The position numbers and the translations under genes are program-made. From positions 1-64,000 of the forward strand of contig JAIOXN010000002.1 in the NCBI GenBank assembly GCA_021741585.1: DNA of 64,000 nucleotides. The letters are read 5' to 3'. Under the pieces are notes generated by a model. That model did not search any database. It saw only the letters and a program-made list of their open reading frames with translations, and was not told the origin of the DNA. The DNA is from Aquiluna sp. GTDB taxonomy: Bacteria > Actinomycetota > Actinomycetes > Actinomycetales > Microbacteriaceae. Below are positions 57,600-64,000 of the stretch, piece by piece (positions within the stretch are counted from its first letter, which is position 1; every line of letters begins with the position of its first letter).

Positions 57600-58730
57600 C
57601 TACTCGCCGTCGTTATCTGCCTTGGGAGGCAGATCAGAAAGACCGAATGCGTGCTCAACCTTCCAGGAAACCCAAACCTGAGCACCCAATTCGACCACAG
57701 GTGATTTTCCAACGTTCTGGGCAAATACTGTGATGTCACCAAAACCAGGAATATCAATCAAGTACTGGTTAGAAACTCCGGTGAAGCGAATATCAATGAT
57801 CTCGCCTGGGCCAACCAAGTTGTGGTTGCTGTCAAGAACTGGCTTATCTTCGTGGAAGGTTGCCTTCTCTGGACGAACACCAATTGCAACTTTGCCTGAA
57901 TGCTTCTCGCTGCGCGATTTTGGAGCAGAGACCTTTTGACCGTTGCAGTCAATAGAAATCGTGTTGGCATTCTCCTCGACAACTTCGCCGACAAAAATGT
58001 TGGACTGGCCTAGGAATCTAGCAACGAATGCGGTCTTTGGGCGGTCATAGAGAGCCTCTGGAGCACCCATCTGCTCAATTTGACCGTGGTTCATAACCGC
58101 AACAGTGTCAGCCATGTCCATGGCCTCTTCTTGGTCGTGGGTTACGTGCAAGAAGGTAAGACCGACCTCCATTTGAATGGCCTTGAGCTCAACCTGCATT
58201 TGCCTGCGCAACTTTAGGTCCAAGGCGCCCAAAGGCTCATCTAGCAATAGCAATGCTGGTCGGTTCACCAATGCACGAGCCAGCGCTACGCGCTGTTGCT
58301 GGCCACCAGATAGCTGCTGGGGCTTACGGTTACCAAGATGCTCAAGTTCAACCATTTGAAGAGCTTCGGTTGCCTTGGCAAGTGGCTCCTTGATTTTGCG
58401 CTGGCGCAAACCAAATGCGACGTTCTCAAGAACGGACATGTGCGGAAAGAGTGCATAGTTTTGGAAAACGGTGTTTACCGGACGCTCATGAGGCTTGGTG
58501 CCCGAAACATCCTTACCGCCAATTAGAACCTTGCCGTGAGTGGCTTCTTCAAGCCCGGCGACAATTCGCAACGTAGTGGTTTTACCGCAACCCGAAGGCC
58601 CCAGCAAGGCGAAAAATTCGCCCGCTGGAATCTTCAGATCTAGGTTTTCAATGGCCGTGAAGCCGGGGAACTCTTTGCGAATCCCTACCAGCTCAAGGTC
58701 TTGACCTCTGGCTACGAAGTCGGTTGCCAA
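57600..58730 (-). CDS. potA: Polyamine ABC transporter ATP-binding protein (PotA-like)
   Basis: 376 aa. Walker A LLGPSGCGKTT near 45, Q-loop region, signature LSGGQQQRVALARAL near 140, Walker B LLLLDEPLGALD near 165, and a C-terminal TOBE-type domain (about 285-365, SEKHSGKVAIGVRPEKATF). The start is directly at the potD stop. Confidence 0.9.
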   Translation of the reverse strand: MATDFVARGQDLELVGIRKEFPGFTAIENLDLKIPAGEFFALLGPSGCGKTTTLRIVAGLEEATHGKVLIGGKDVSGTKPHERPVNTVFQNYALFPHMSVLENVAFGLRQRKIKEPLAKATEALQMVELEHLGNRKPQQLSGGQQQRVALARALVNRPALLLLDEPLGALDLKLRRQMQVELKAIQMEVGLTFLHVTHDQEEAMDMADTVAVMNHGQIEQMGAPEALYDRPKTAFVARFLGQSNIFVGEVVEENANTISIDCNGQKVSAPKSRSEKHSGKVAIGVRPEKATFHEDKPVLDSNHNLVGPGEIIDIRFTGVSNQYLIDIPGFGDITVFAQNVGKSPVVELGAQVWVSWKVEHAFGLSDLPPKADNDGE

Positions 58731-59963
58731 TTATGCGCCCAGTAGAACGTTTTGCCATGCAGTTGCGAAGCGCTGCTCTTCCTGGCCGGTTAGGGCACGG
58801 AAAGAGTGAGTCTTCGACAATAGTTCTGCATCAGGGAAGATCAATGGGTTGTTTGCCAAATCTGGGTCGGTCTCCATTAGAACTTCCTTTGCACCAACCA
58901 CTGGGGTTACGTAGTTCACCCAAGCAGCAAGCTCTGCAGCGTTTACTGGGTCGTAGTAGTAGTTGATTAGCGCTTCAGCGTTCTTCTTGTGCTGAGCACC
59001 CATTGGAATCACAAAAGCGTCGGCGGAAATGGTTGCACCCTCTTCAGGAATAACGAAACCAAAGTCTTCAGACTCGGTCTCGAAGTTGATGATGGTGATA
59101 TCTCCAGACCATGCGGTTGCGGCAATGATGTTGCCGTTCTTTAGGTCTTCTGCGTATGAGTTGCCCTTGATGTTGAATACCTGTCCAGATGAAACCTGAG
59201 CAGCAATGAACTCAACGGCGGCGTTGAAGGCGTCTTCAGTCAATGAGTCTGCGCTTGCAATGTCGATTCCCTGAGCCATCAAAACTAGGCCAACGGTGTC
59301 GCGCATCTCAGACAAAAGTCCGACGCGACCCTTGAGCTCTGGCAACCAAAGGTCGTTCACAGAGGTTGGGGCGTCCTTGCCGGTTGCTTCCTTGAAAGCA
59401 GCCTTGTGGTAGGCAATACCGCCCAAGATGCCCTGGTAAGGAACAGAGAGGGTGCGGTCTGGGTCATTGGCGTTGCCAAGGTAAGCAGGAGCAAGGTTTG
59501 CAACCTTGTTTGGCATGTTGGCGTCATCCATCTTCTGGAGGTAGCCAAGACCAATCATGCGGTCTACAAGCCATGAGGTTGGAGATGCGACATCGGCACC
59601 GATGTCCTGTCCAAGAGCTAGCTGGTCCTTGACCTTTGCGTACCAGGTGTCGTTGTCGTCGATCTCCAATAGGTAGTCAACGGCGATTCCGGTTTCTGCC
59701 TGGAAGCGGTCCAAAGTTGGGTAGTTGCCGTTGTCATCTTCGTCCATGTACAGCGGCCAGTTGTGCCAGGTCAGCACCTTTTCACTGTCGGATAGGTCGG
59801 CAGCCGGGGTCAATGCAGACTCTCCGGCCGGTGCACAGGAAGCAAGGGATAGGGCGGCTGCGGTGCCACCTAGTCCTGCAAGAGCTGCGCGACGGGTCAT
59901 GTTGTGGCGGGCCATTAGCACCAATTGGCGCATCATTGGGTCCTGAGGAAGTCCTTGCTTCAT
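58731..59963 (-). CDS. potD: Polyamine-binding lipoprotein (PotD-like)
   Basis: Extracellular solute-binding protein of the spermidine/putrescine family. ATG at 59963 (MKQGLPQDPMMRQL) with AGGAG 7 nt upstream; 410 aa. A twin-arginine TRRAAL (residues 23-28) precedes a hydrophobic stretch and a lipobox LASC with Cys43, so a Tat-exported lipoprotein is likely. LTWHNWPLYMDED and DVASPTSWLVDRMIGLGYL are PotD/PotF-type. First gene of the pot unit. Confidence 0.88.
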   Translation of the reverse strand: MKQGLPQDPMMRQLVLMARHNMTRRAALAGLGGTAAALSLASCAPAGESALTPAADLSDSEKVLTWHNWPLYMDEDDNGNYPTLDRFQAETGIAVDYLLEIDDNDTWYAKVKDQLALGQDIGADVASPTSWLVDRMIGLGYLQKMDDANMPNKVANLAPAYLGNANDPDRTLSVPYQGILGGIAYHKAAFKEATGKDAPTSVNDLWLPELKGRVGLLSEMRDTVGLVLMAQGIDIASADSLTEDAFNAAVEFIAAQVSSGQVFNIKGNSYAEDLKNGNIIAATAWSGDITIINFETESEDFGFVIPEEGATISADAFVIPMGAQHKKNAEALINYYYDPVNAAELAAWVNYVTPVVGAKEVLMETDPDLANNPLIFPDAELLSKTHSFRALTGQEEQRFATAWQNVLLGA

Positions 59964-60041
59964 AACTGTTCTCCTAATTTCCACCGAATCTAATCAGTGG
60001 TCTCCATCAATCACGGACTTGCTGCGGCGGACCGAAGCAAA

Positions 60042-60062
60042 GGCAAGTTTTGCACACTTGCC
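60042..60062. promoter_or_regulatory. Inverted repeat between the dehydrogenase gene and potD (candidate operator)
   Basis: GGCAAGT and ACTTGCC, 7-nt arms with a 7-nt centre, 79 nt before the potD start. There is no T-tract, so a terminator is unlikely. A self-complementary CCCCTAGGGG lies beside it at 60066-60075. It may be a binding site for the Lrp/AsnC regulator or another repressor of the pot genes. The rest of 59964-60097 shows no gene. Confidence 0.4.
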
Positions 60063-60097
60063 ACCCCCTAGGGGACCATGAAACCTAATTTTTACTT

Positions 60098-61534
60098 TTA
60101 GTCTCCGATGTAACTCATTACGTGCTTGACCCTGGTGTAATCCTCGAACCCGTAGTGCGATAGGTCCTTGCCATATCCAGAGTGCTTGAAACCACCGTGC
60201 GGCATCTCTGCAACAAGTGGAATATGGGTGTTGATCCAGACCGCCCCAAAGTCTAGATACTTCGCAAATCGCATCGCCCTGGTGTGGTTTGAAGTCCAGA
60301 CCGAGGCCGCTAGGCCATAGCGAACATCGTTAGCCCACTTGAGAGCCTGCTCGTCTCCCGAGAACTTTTGGACAGTGATAACCGGTCCAAAGATTTCCTC
60401 TTGGATGTGCTCATCGGTTTGCTTGAAACCAGAAATTACCGTTGGCTCTAGGAAGTAGCCCTGTGAGCCAATCCGGCCACCACCAACTTCGATTTGTGCG
60501 TGAGATGGAACTCTTTCGATGAAGCCCTGCACACGAGCAAGCTGGTTCGCGTTGTTGACCGGTCCAAACAAGATGTCATCCTGATCAGGGGAACCAACTT
60601 TGGCATTCGCCTTCACCTCGGCGATTAGCGCAGCCATGAATCCGTCATAAGCCTTGTCTTCAACCAAAAGCCTGGTGGCCGCGGTGCAGTCTTGACCTGC
60701 ATTGAAGAATCCAGCTGCCACGATGCCAGCAGCGGTCTTCTCAAAGTCGGCATCAGCAAACACAATTACCGGTGCCTTGCCGCCAAGTTCTAGGTGAACG
60801 CGCTTTAGGTCATCCGCTGCACTCTTGGCAACTTCCATACCCGCCCGAACCGAACCGGTGATGGAAACCATCTGCGGAATCTTGTTTTCAATCATCGCCC
60901 GACCAGAATCTCTGTTTCCGGTAACCACGTTGAATACACCGGCAGGTAAGAATTCGCTTGCGATTTCGGCCAGCAATAATGTGGATGCGGGAGTTGTGTC
61001 AGATGGCTTTAGGACGATGGTGTTTCCAGCTGCAATCGCAGGGGCGAACTTCCAAACCGCCATGTTCAGCGGGTAGTTCCATGGAGTTACCTGACCAATA
61101 ACACCGATTGGTTCACGGCGGATAGAGGAGGTGTGATCCTTCAGATATTCTGCAGTTGCACGACCCTCGAGGTTTCTAGCAGCACCTGCAAAGAACCTAA
61201 TCTGATCAACCGAGGGCATGATCTCATAGTCAACCAAGGTGCCTCTTGGCTTACCGGTGTTCTCGGATTCAACATCGGCGGCCTCTTGGGCTCTTGCCTC
61301 TAATGCATCGGCAATTCTGAATAGAGCAAGCTGTCTTTCGCTAGGTGTGGTTTGACCCCACTCCTCGAATGCACTCGCTGCTGCCTCATAGGCGCTTTGA
61401 ACATCTTCATGGTTTGAAACCGCGGCATCGGCATATCCCACGCCAGTTGAAGGGTTGATGATCTCAGATGTTTCACCTGAGACTGCGGCTACATGCTTAC
61501 CGCCAATAAAGTTATGCAATTGCTTCTTTGACAC
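60098..61534 (-). CDS. Aldehyde dehydrogenase, aminobutyraldehyde type (PatD/YdcW-like)
   Basis: NAD(P)-dependent dehydrogenase, 478 aa. Catalytic Cys283 in NAGQDCTAATRLL, general base Glu249 in HLELGGKAPVIVF, and cofactor region VTPWNYPLNMAVWKF. The QDCTA sequence and the neighbours (polyamine importer, aminotransferases) support gamma-aminobutyraldehyde oxidation to GABA. A betaine-aldehyde-type enzyme is the main alternative. GTG at 61534 is chosen: GAGGAG sits 5 nt upstream, while a TTG at 61537 is too close to it. Confidence 0.8.
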   Translation of the reverse strand: MSKKQLHNFIGGKHVAAVSGETSEIINPSTGVGYADAAVSNHEDVQSAYEAAASAFEEWGQTTPSERQLALFRIADALEARAQEAADVESENTGKPRGTLVDYEIMPSVDQIRFFAGAARNLEGRATAEYLKDHTSSIRREPIGVIGQVTPWNYPLNMAVWKFAPAIAAGNTIVLKPSDTTPASTLLLAEIASEFLPAGVFNVVTGNRDSGRAMIENKIPQMVSITGSVRAGMEVAKSAADDLKRVHLELGGKAPVIVFADADFEKTAAGIVAAGFFNAGQDCTAATRLLVEDKAYDGFMAALIAEVKANAKVGSPDQDDILFGPVNNANQLARVQGFIERVPSHAQIEVGGGRIGSQGYFLEPTVISGFKQTDEHIQEEIFGPVITVQKFSGDEQALKWANDVRYGLAASVWTSNHTRAMRFAKYLDFGAVWINTHIPLVAEMPHGGFKHSGYGKDLSHYGFEDYTRVKHVMSYIGD

Positions 61535-61649
61535 CAAAGCTCCTCGTTGAGTCGATTTACTTCGACTCTAAACCCGAATCACCTTATTCGACCCAAAAAC
61601 CCAAAAAGTGTGCGGAATTAGTAGTCAATTTGGCAAAATACTGCGAATT

Positions 61650-61681
61650 GATTTGTCAAATCAAAAATCCACTGCAATACT
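61650..61681 (+). promoter_or_regulatory. lrp-type gene promoter with palindrome over the -35
   Basis: -35 TTGTCA (61653-61658), a 17-nt spacer, -10 AATACT (61676-61681), then six bases and ATG: a leaderless promoter. The perfect palindrome GATTTG-T-CAAATC (61650-61662) covers the -35, and read on the other strand contains TTGACA facing the dehydrogenase gene. A likely autoregulatory operator. Confidence 0.6.
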
Positions 61682-61687
61682 CGGTGA

Positions 61688-62161
61688 ATGTCCCGCATGC
61701 AGCGAACTAGAGCCTCTCAACTTGATGAAGTATCAAAGCAGATCATCGAGCAGCTTCAGCATGACGGCCGCAAATCCTATTCAGAAATCGGCAAAGTAGT
61801 CGGCTTATCCGAAGCCGCCGTTCGCCAGCGCGTGCAGAAGCTCACCGAATCTGGAGTTATGCAGGTTGTGGCAGTAACCGACCCAATGCGACTTGGCTTC
61901 AAAAGACAAGCAATGGTTGGCGTCAAATGCACCGGCGACGTCTCAGAAGTCGCCGAATTACTCTCGGAGATCCCAGCGGTTGACTATGTAGTCATGACAG
62001 CGGGAAGTTTTGACATTTTGGTTGAAGTGGTTTGTGAGGACGATGATGACCTCATAAACCTGCTCAATACAAAAATCCGGATTCTGCCCGGAGTTGTTTC
62101 AGCTGAGACGTTCGTCTACCTGAAGCTACACAAGCAGTTCTACAACTGGGGCACTCGATGA
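61688..62161 (+). CDS. Lrp/AsnC-family transcriptional regulator
   Basis: 157 aa. N-terminal winged HTH (about 12-62, SEIGKVVGLSEAAVRQRVQKL) and a C-terminal RAM ligand-binding domain (about 75-150). These regulators act as octamers responding to amino acids or related amines. Divergent from the aldehyde dehydrogenase and directly before the diamine-type aminotransferase, it is the natural local regulator of polyamine use; ligand unknown. ATG at 61688. Confidence 0.85.
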   Translation: MSRMQRTRASQLDEVSKQIIEQLQHDGRKSYSEIGKVVGLSEAAVRQRVQKLTESGVMQVVAVTDPMRLGFKRQAMVGVKCTGDVSEVAELLSEIPAVDYVVMTAGSFDILVEVVCEDDDDLINLLNTKIRILPGVVSAETFVYLKLHKQFYNWGTR

Positions 62162-62205
62162 CGAGTGCAACAAAACCAAACACACAAGTTAGAAGATGAT
62201 AGATC

Positions 62206-63708
62206 ATGGCAATCCAGGACAGCAGAAAGGTAAAAGGCTTGCGTTCCATCTTTGGTAAACGCAAGAAGGTAGTTGACACAACCACCACCTACGCGGACCG
62301 AGATGACCTGCCGCTAAACGATGCAATTCTTTCCGGAGAGGAAATTGGCGACAAAGAGCTTCAGCGCTCCGCCAAAGATCACCTCTGGCTCCACTTCACT
62401 CGCCACGCCCCTTATCAGTCGATGGACATGACCATCATTGAGCGTGCCGAAGGAAACTACCTCTATGACACCAAGGGCCGCAAGGTCTTTGATGGCCTAT
62501 CTGGGCTGTTTGCGGTAAATGCTGGGCACGCCCGCCAAGAACTAGCCGACGCTGCTGCAAAGCAGATCATGCAGTTGGACTACATGCCACTTTGGTCCTA
62601 TGCCCACCCAAAGGCAATTGAGCTTGCAGAGCGCTTGCTTTCATATGCTCCTGCCCACTTGAACCGAATCTTTTTCACCACCGGTGGTGGCGAAGCGGTT
62701 GAAACTGCTTGGAAGATTGCCAAGCAGTACTTCAAGCTCACCGGCAAGCCAACAAAGACCAAGGTCATTTCCAGAATGACTGCCTACCACGGCACAAGTC
62801 ACGGCGCGCTATCGATTACCGGTATCGCGGCTATGAAGTCAATGTTCGAACCTCTAGTGCCATCAACATTCCGAGTTCCAAACACCAACTGGTACAGAGC
62901 GCCTGGAAACTTCGCAAGCGAAGAAGAATTCGGCATTTGGGCTGCGAACCGTGTTGAGGAAGCAATCCTTTTCGAAGGACCAGACACCGTTGCAGCGTTC
63001 TTTGTTGAGCCAATCCAAAACTCTGGTGGTTGCTTCACTGCACACCCCACCTACTTCAAACGAGTCCGTGAGATTTGCGATAAGTACGATGTGATTTTGG
63101 TTGCCGACGAGACCATCACTGGTTATGGCCGCACCGGAGAGATGTTTGCATCGATCCGCTACGGTTTTGAGCCAGACATGATGGTCACCGCAAAGGGCAT
63201 CACATCTGCGGCGCAGCCACTTGGTGCTTTGTTCTTGAGGGAAAAATACTTCGAGCCTTTCAAGAAGGACCAGGTCATCTTCCCTCATGGCTACACCTTC
63301 GCCGCTCACCCGGTTGCTTGTGCGGTTGCGTTAGCCAACTTGGATATCTTCGACGAAGAGCGCCTAGTTGAGAATGTCCGAGTGAACTCCCCTATCTTCC
63401 GCCAGACCCTTGAGAAGTTGAAGGATCTGCCGATTGTCGGAGACGTCCGTGGAGATGGTTACTTCTTTGCGATTGAGCTAGTTCAAGACAAGGCGACAAA
63501 ACTAACTCTCACCAAGGAGCAATCCGAAAAGATCCTCCGTGGCTTTTTGAATAACGCTCTTTACGATGCTGGACTGTATTGCCGCGCCGATGACCGCGGA
63601 GACCCTGTGATTCAGTTGGCTCCTCCGCTAACCATTGGGCCAAAGGAGTTCAACGAGCTTGAGCAAATCCTTCGTAAGGTACTAATCGAAGCTTGGGATC
63701 GACTCTAG
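62206..63708 (+). CDS. Class III aminotransferase, diamine type (SpuC/YgjG-like)
   Basis: PLP aminotransferase, 500 aa, probably putrescine or another omega-amine with pyruvate. PLP Lys330 in MMVTAKGITSAAQPLGALF, Asp301 in LVADETITGYGRTGEM, and FFTTGGGEAVETAWKIAK (phosphate site). The first 45 residues (basic RKVKGLRSIFGKRKK and a hydrophilic stretch) are longer than in many relatives. Beta-alanine/omega-amino-acid transaminase is an alternative. It lies 44 nt after the Lrp gene with only a weak ribosome site. Confidence 0.8.
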   Translation: MAIQDSRKVKGLRSIFGKRKKVVDTTTTYADRDDLPLNDAILSGEEIGDKELQRSAKDHLWLHFTRHAPYQSMDMTIIERAEGNYLYDTKGRKVFDGLSGLFAVNAGHARQELADAAAKQIMQLDYMPLWSYAHPKAIELAERLLSYAPAHLNRIFFTTGGGEAVETAWKIAKQYFKLTGKPTKTKVISRMTAYHGTSHGALSITGIAAMKSMFEPLVPSTFRVPNTNWYRAPGNFASEEEFGIWAANRVEEAILFEGPDTVAAFFVEPIQNSGGCFTAHPTYFKRVREICDKYDVILVADETITGYGRTGEMFASIRYGFEPDMMVTAKGITSAAQPLGALFLREKYFEPFKKDQVIFPHGYTFAAHPVACAVALANLDIFDEERLVENVRVNSPIFRQTLEKLKDLPIVGDVRGDGYFFAIELVQDKATKLTLTKEQSEKILRGFLNNALYDAGLYCRADDRGDPVIQLAPPLTIGPKEFNELEQILRKVLIEAWDRL

Positions 63709-64000
63709 CTAGAAGTGGATTGACCGCCTCGGTGTGAACCGGGGCGGTTTTTTCATGCACAAATCCCAATGGGAACAGTAATTCGATTTCTGCAGAATCA
63801 CATCGCACAAGCGCCGATCCATACCCCTCAGCTGGAACAGATTCCGATCCACGCATGCCTAGCTGCGTCTTGTCCACCATGTCTGCCTTGAGGCTGTATC
63901 GATTTGCGCAATTGACCCAGATAGTTCTTGGAACCATGCTCAATGTCTGGTTTGCACAAACCAAATAGACACCGAGAGATCTTCCTTTAGCGGCAACGCT
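63650..64000 (-). CDS. FtsK/SpoIIIE-like ATPase, C-terminal part (partial)
   Basis: The frame is open from the right edge to a stop at 63650, about 116 residues; the 5' part lies outside. The first residues (VAAKGRSLGVYLVCANQTL) match the segment after Walker B in FtsK/SpoIIIE/EccC translocases (GRSLGIHLILA-Q). Further on, KTQLGMRGSESVPAEGYGSALV resembles the region around a second motor motif. The last about 20 codons overlap the 3' end of the convergent aminotransferase (59 nt). Whether it is a secretion, conjugation or DNA-transport ATPase cannot be told. Confidence 0.55.
   Translation of the reverse strand, partial: SVAAKGRSLGVYLVCANQTLSMVPRTIWVNCANRYSLKADMVDKTQLGMRGSESVPAEGYGSALVRCDSAEIELLFPLGFVHEKTAPVHTEAVNPLLARVDPKLRLVPYEGFAQAR
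63723..63753 (+). terminator. Strong intrinsic terminator after the aminotransferase
   Basis: ACCGCCTCGG pairs with CCGGGGCGGT (10 bp, one T-G pair, 6-nt loop) followed by TTTTTT. It begins 15 nt after the stop codon. It also lies inside the minus-strand reading frame at the right edge. Confidence 0.9.

Noticed and set aside
60066-60075. CCCCTAGGGG palindrome as a terminator of the dehydrogenase gene
   Set aside because: Loop-free palindrome with no following T-tract on either strand; noted only as context for the nearby inverted repeat.

Overview
The window looks like chromosomal DNA of a small-genome actinobacterium of the family Microbacteriaceae. The guess rests on the 16S fragment, the actinobacterial gene orders (dapB..thyX-dapA-rnj-ftsK-pgsA-cinA-clgR-recA-recX-miaB-miaA-dapF-hflX-lexA; dxr-rseP-ispG-proS-nusA-ylxR-infB-rbfA-truB-ribF-rpsO-pnp), actinobacteria-specific families (DUF3046, DUF1844, ClgR), GC content near 50 percent (low for the family) and very tight packing. 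These fit the freshwater Luna lineage (Rhodoluna/Aquiluna-like); the genus-level guess is inference only. No mobile element, CRISPR array, tRNA or prophage was seen.

Layout. (1) 1-1050: the 5' third of a 16S rRNA gene on the minus strand, its leader and promoters. (2) 1051-13877: one minus-strand run infC-rpmI-rplT-trmH-like-pheS-pheT-argCJBF-GNAT-argH-tyrS, most junctions overlapping by 1-4 nt, leading toward the rrn operon. It joins translation genes to arginine biosynthesis; argD, argG and argR are absent. (3) 14059-18494: DUF1844, SseB-like and hisA-hisH-hisB-hisC, then a small LysM protein divergent from lexA with SOS boxes between them. (4) 18691-30466: lexA, hflX, an RsmC-like methyltransferase, dapF, miaA, miaB, recX, recA (SOS box), DUF3046, clgR, cinA, pgsA and ftsK. 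(5) 30501-41381: rnj, dapA, a SulP-like transporter, thyX, a thioredoxin/DUF4395 pair, a TPR-like membrane protein, dapB, an M16 peptidase, pnp and rpsO. (6) 41495-54470: DUF805, ribF, two small membrane proteins, truB, rbfA, infB, ylxR, nusA, proS, ispG, rseP and dxr. (7) 54547-63708: a polyamine uptake and catabolism locus (GabT-like aminotransferase, PotABCD importer, aminobutyraldehyde-type dehydrogenase, Lrp/AsnC regulator, diamine-type aminotransferase), closed by a strong terminator. (8) The right edge holds the 3' end of an FtsK/SpoIIIE-like gene.

How the genes work together. The core is translation, RNA decay and processing (rnj, pnp), DNA repair (lexA/recA/recX), cell wall and lysine precursors (dapA, dapB, dapF), MEP isoprenoid steps (dxr, ispG), and arginine and histidine synthesis. 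The accessory part is the polyamine locus, whose enzymes form a plausible putrescine to gamma-aminobutyraldehyde to GABA to succinate semialdehyde route behind a spermidine/putrescine importer.

The most notable non-coding signal is a repeated promoter geometry. At thirteen gene starts a TANNNT hexamer lies exactly 6 nt before the ATG/GTG (a fourteenth has AATACT), with no Shine-Dalgarno sequence needed. This predicts leaderless mRNAs and corrects several start codons. It recurs at both starts of three divergent pairs (dapA/SulP, thyX/thioredoxin, dxr/gabT). Other points of interest are an AUU start for infC, stacked terminator-like hairpins in the pnp leader, and candidate operators in the polyamine locus.
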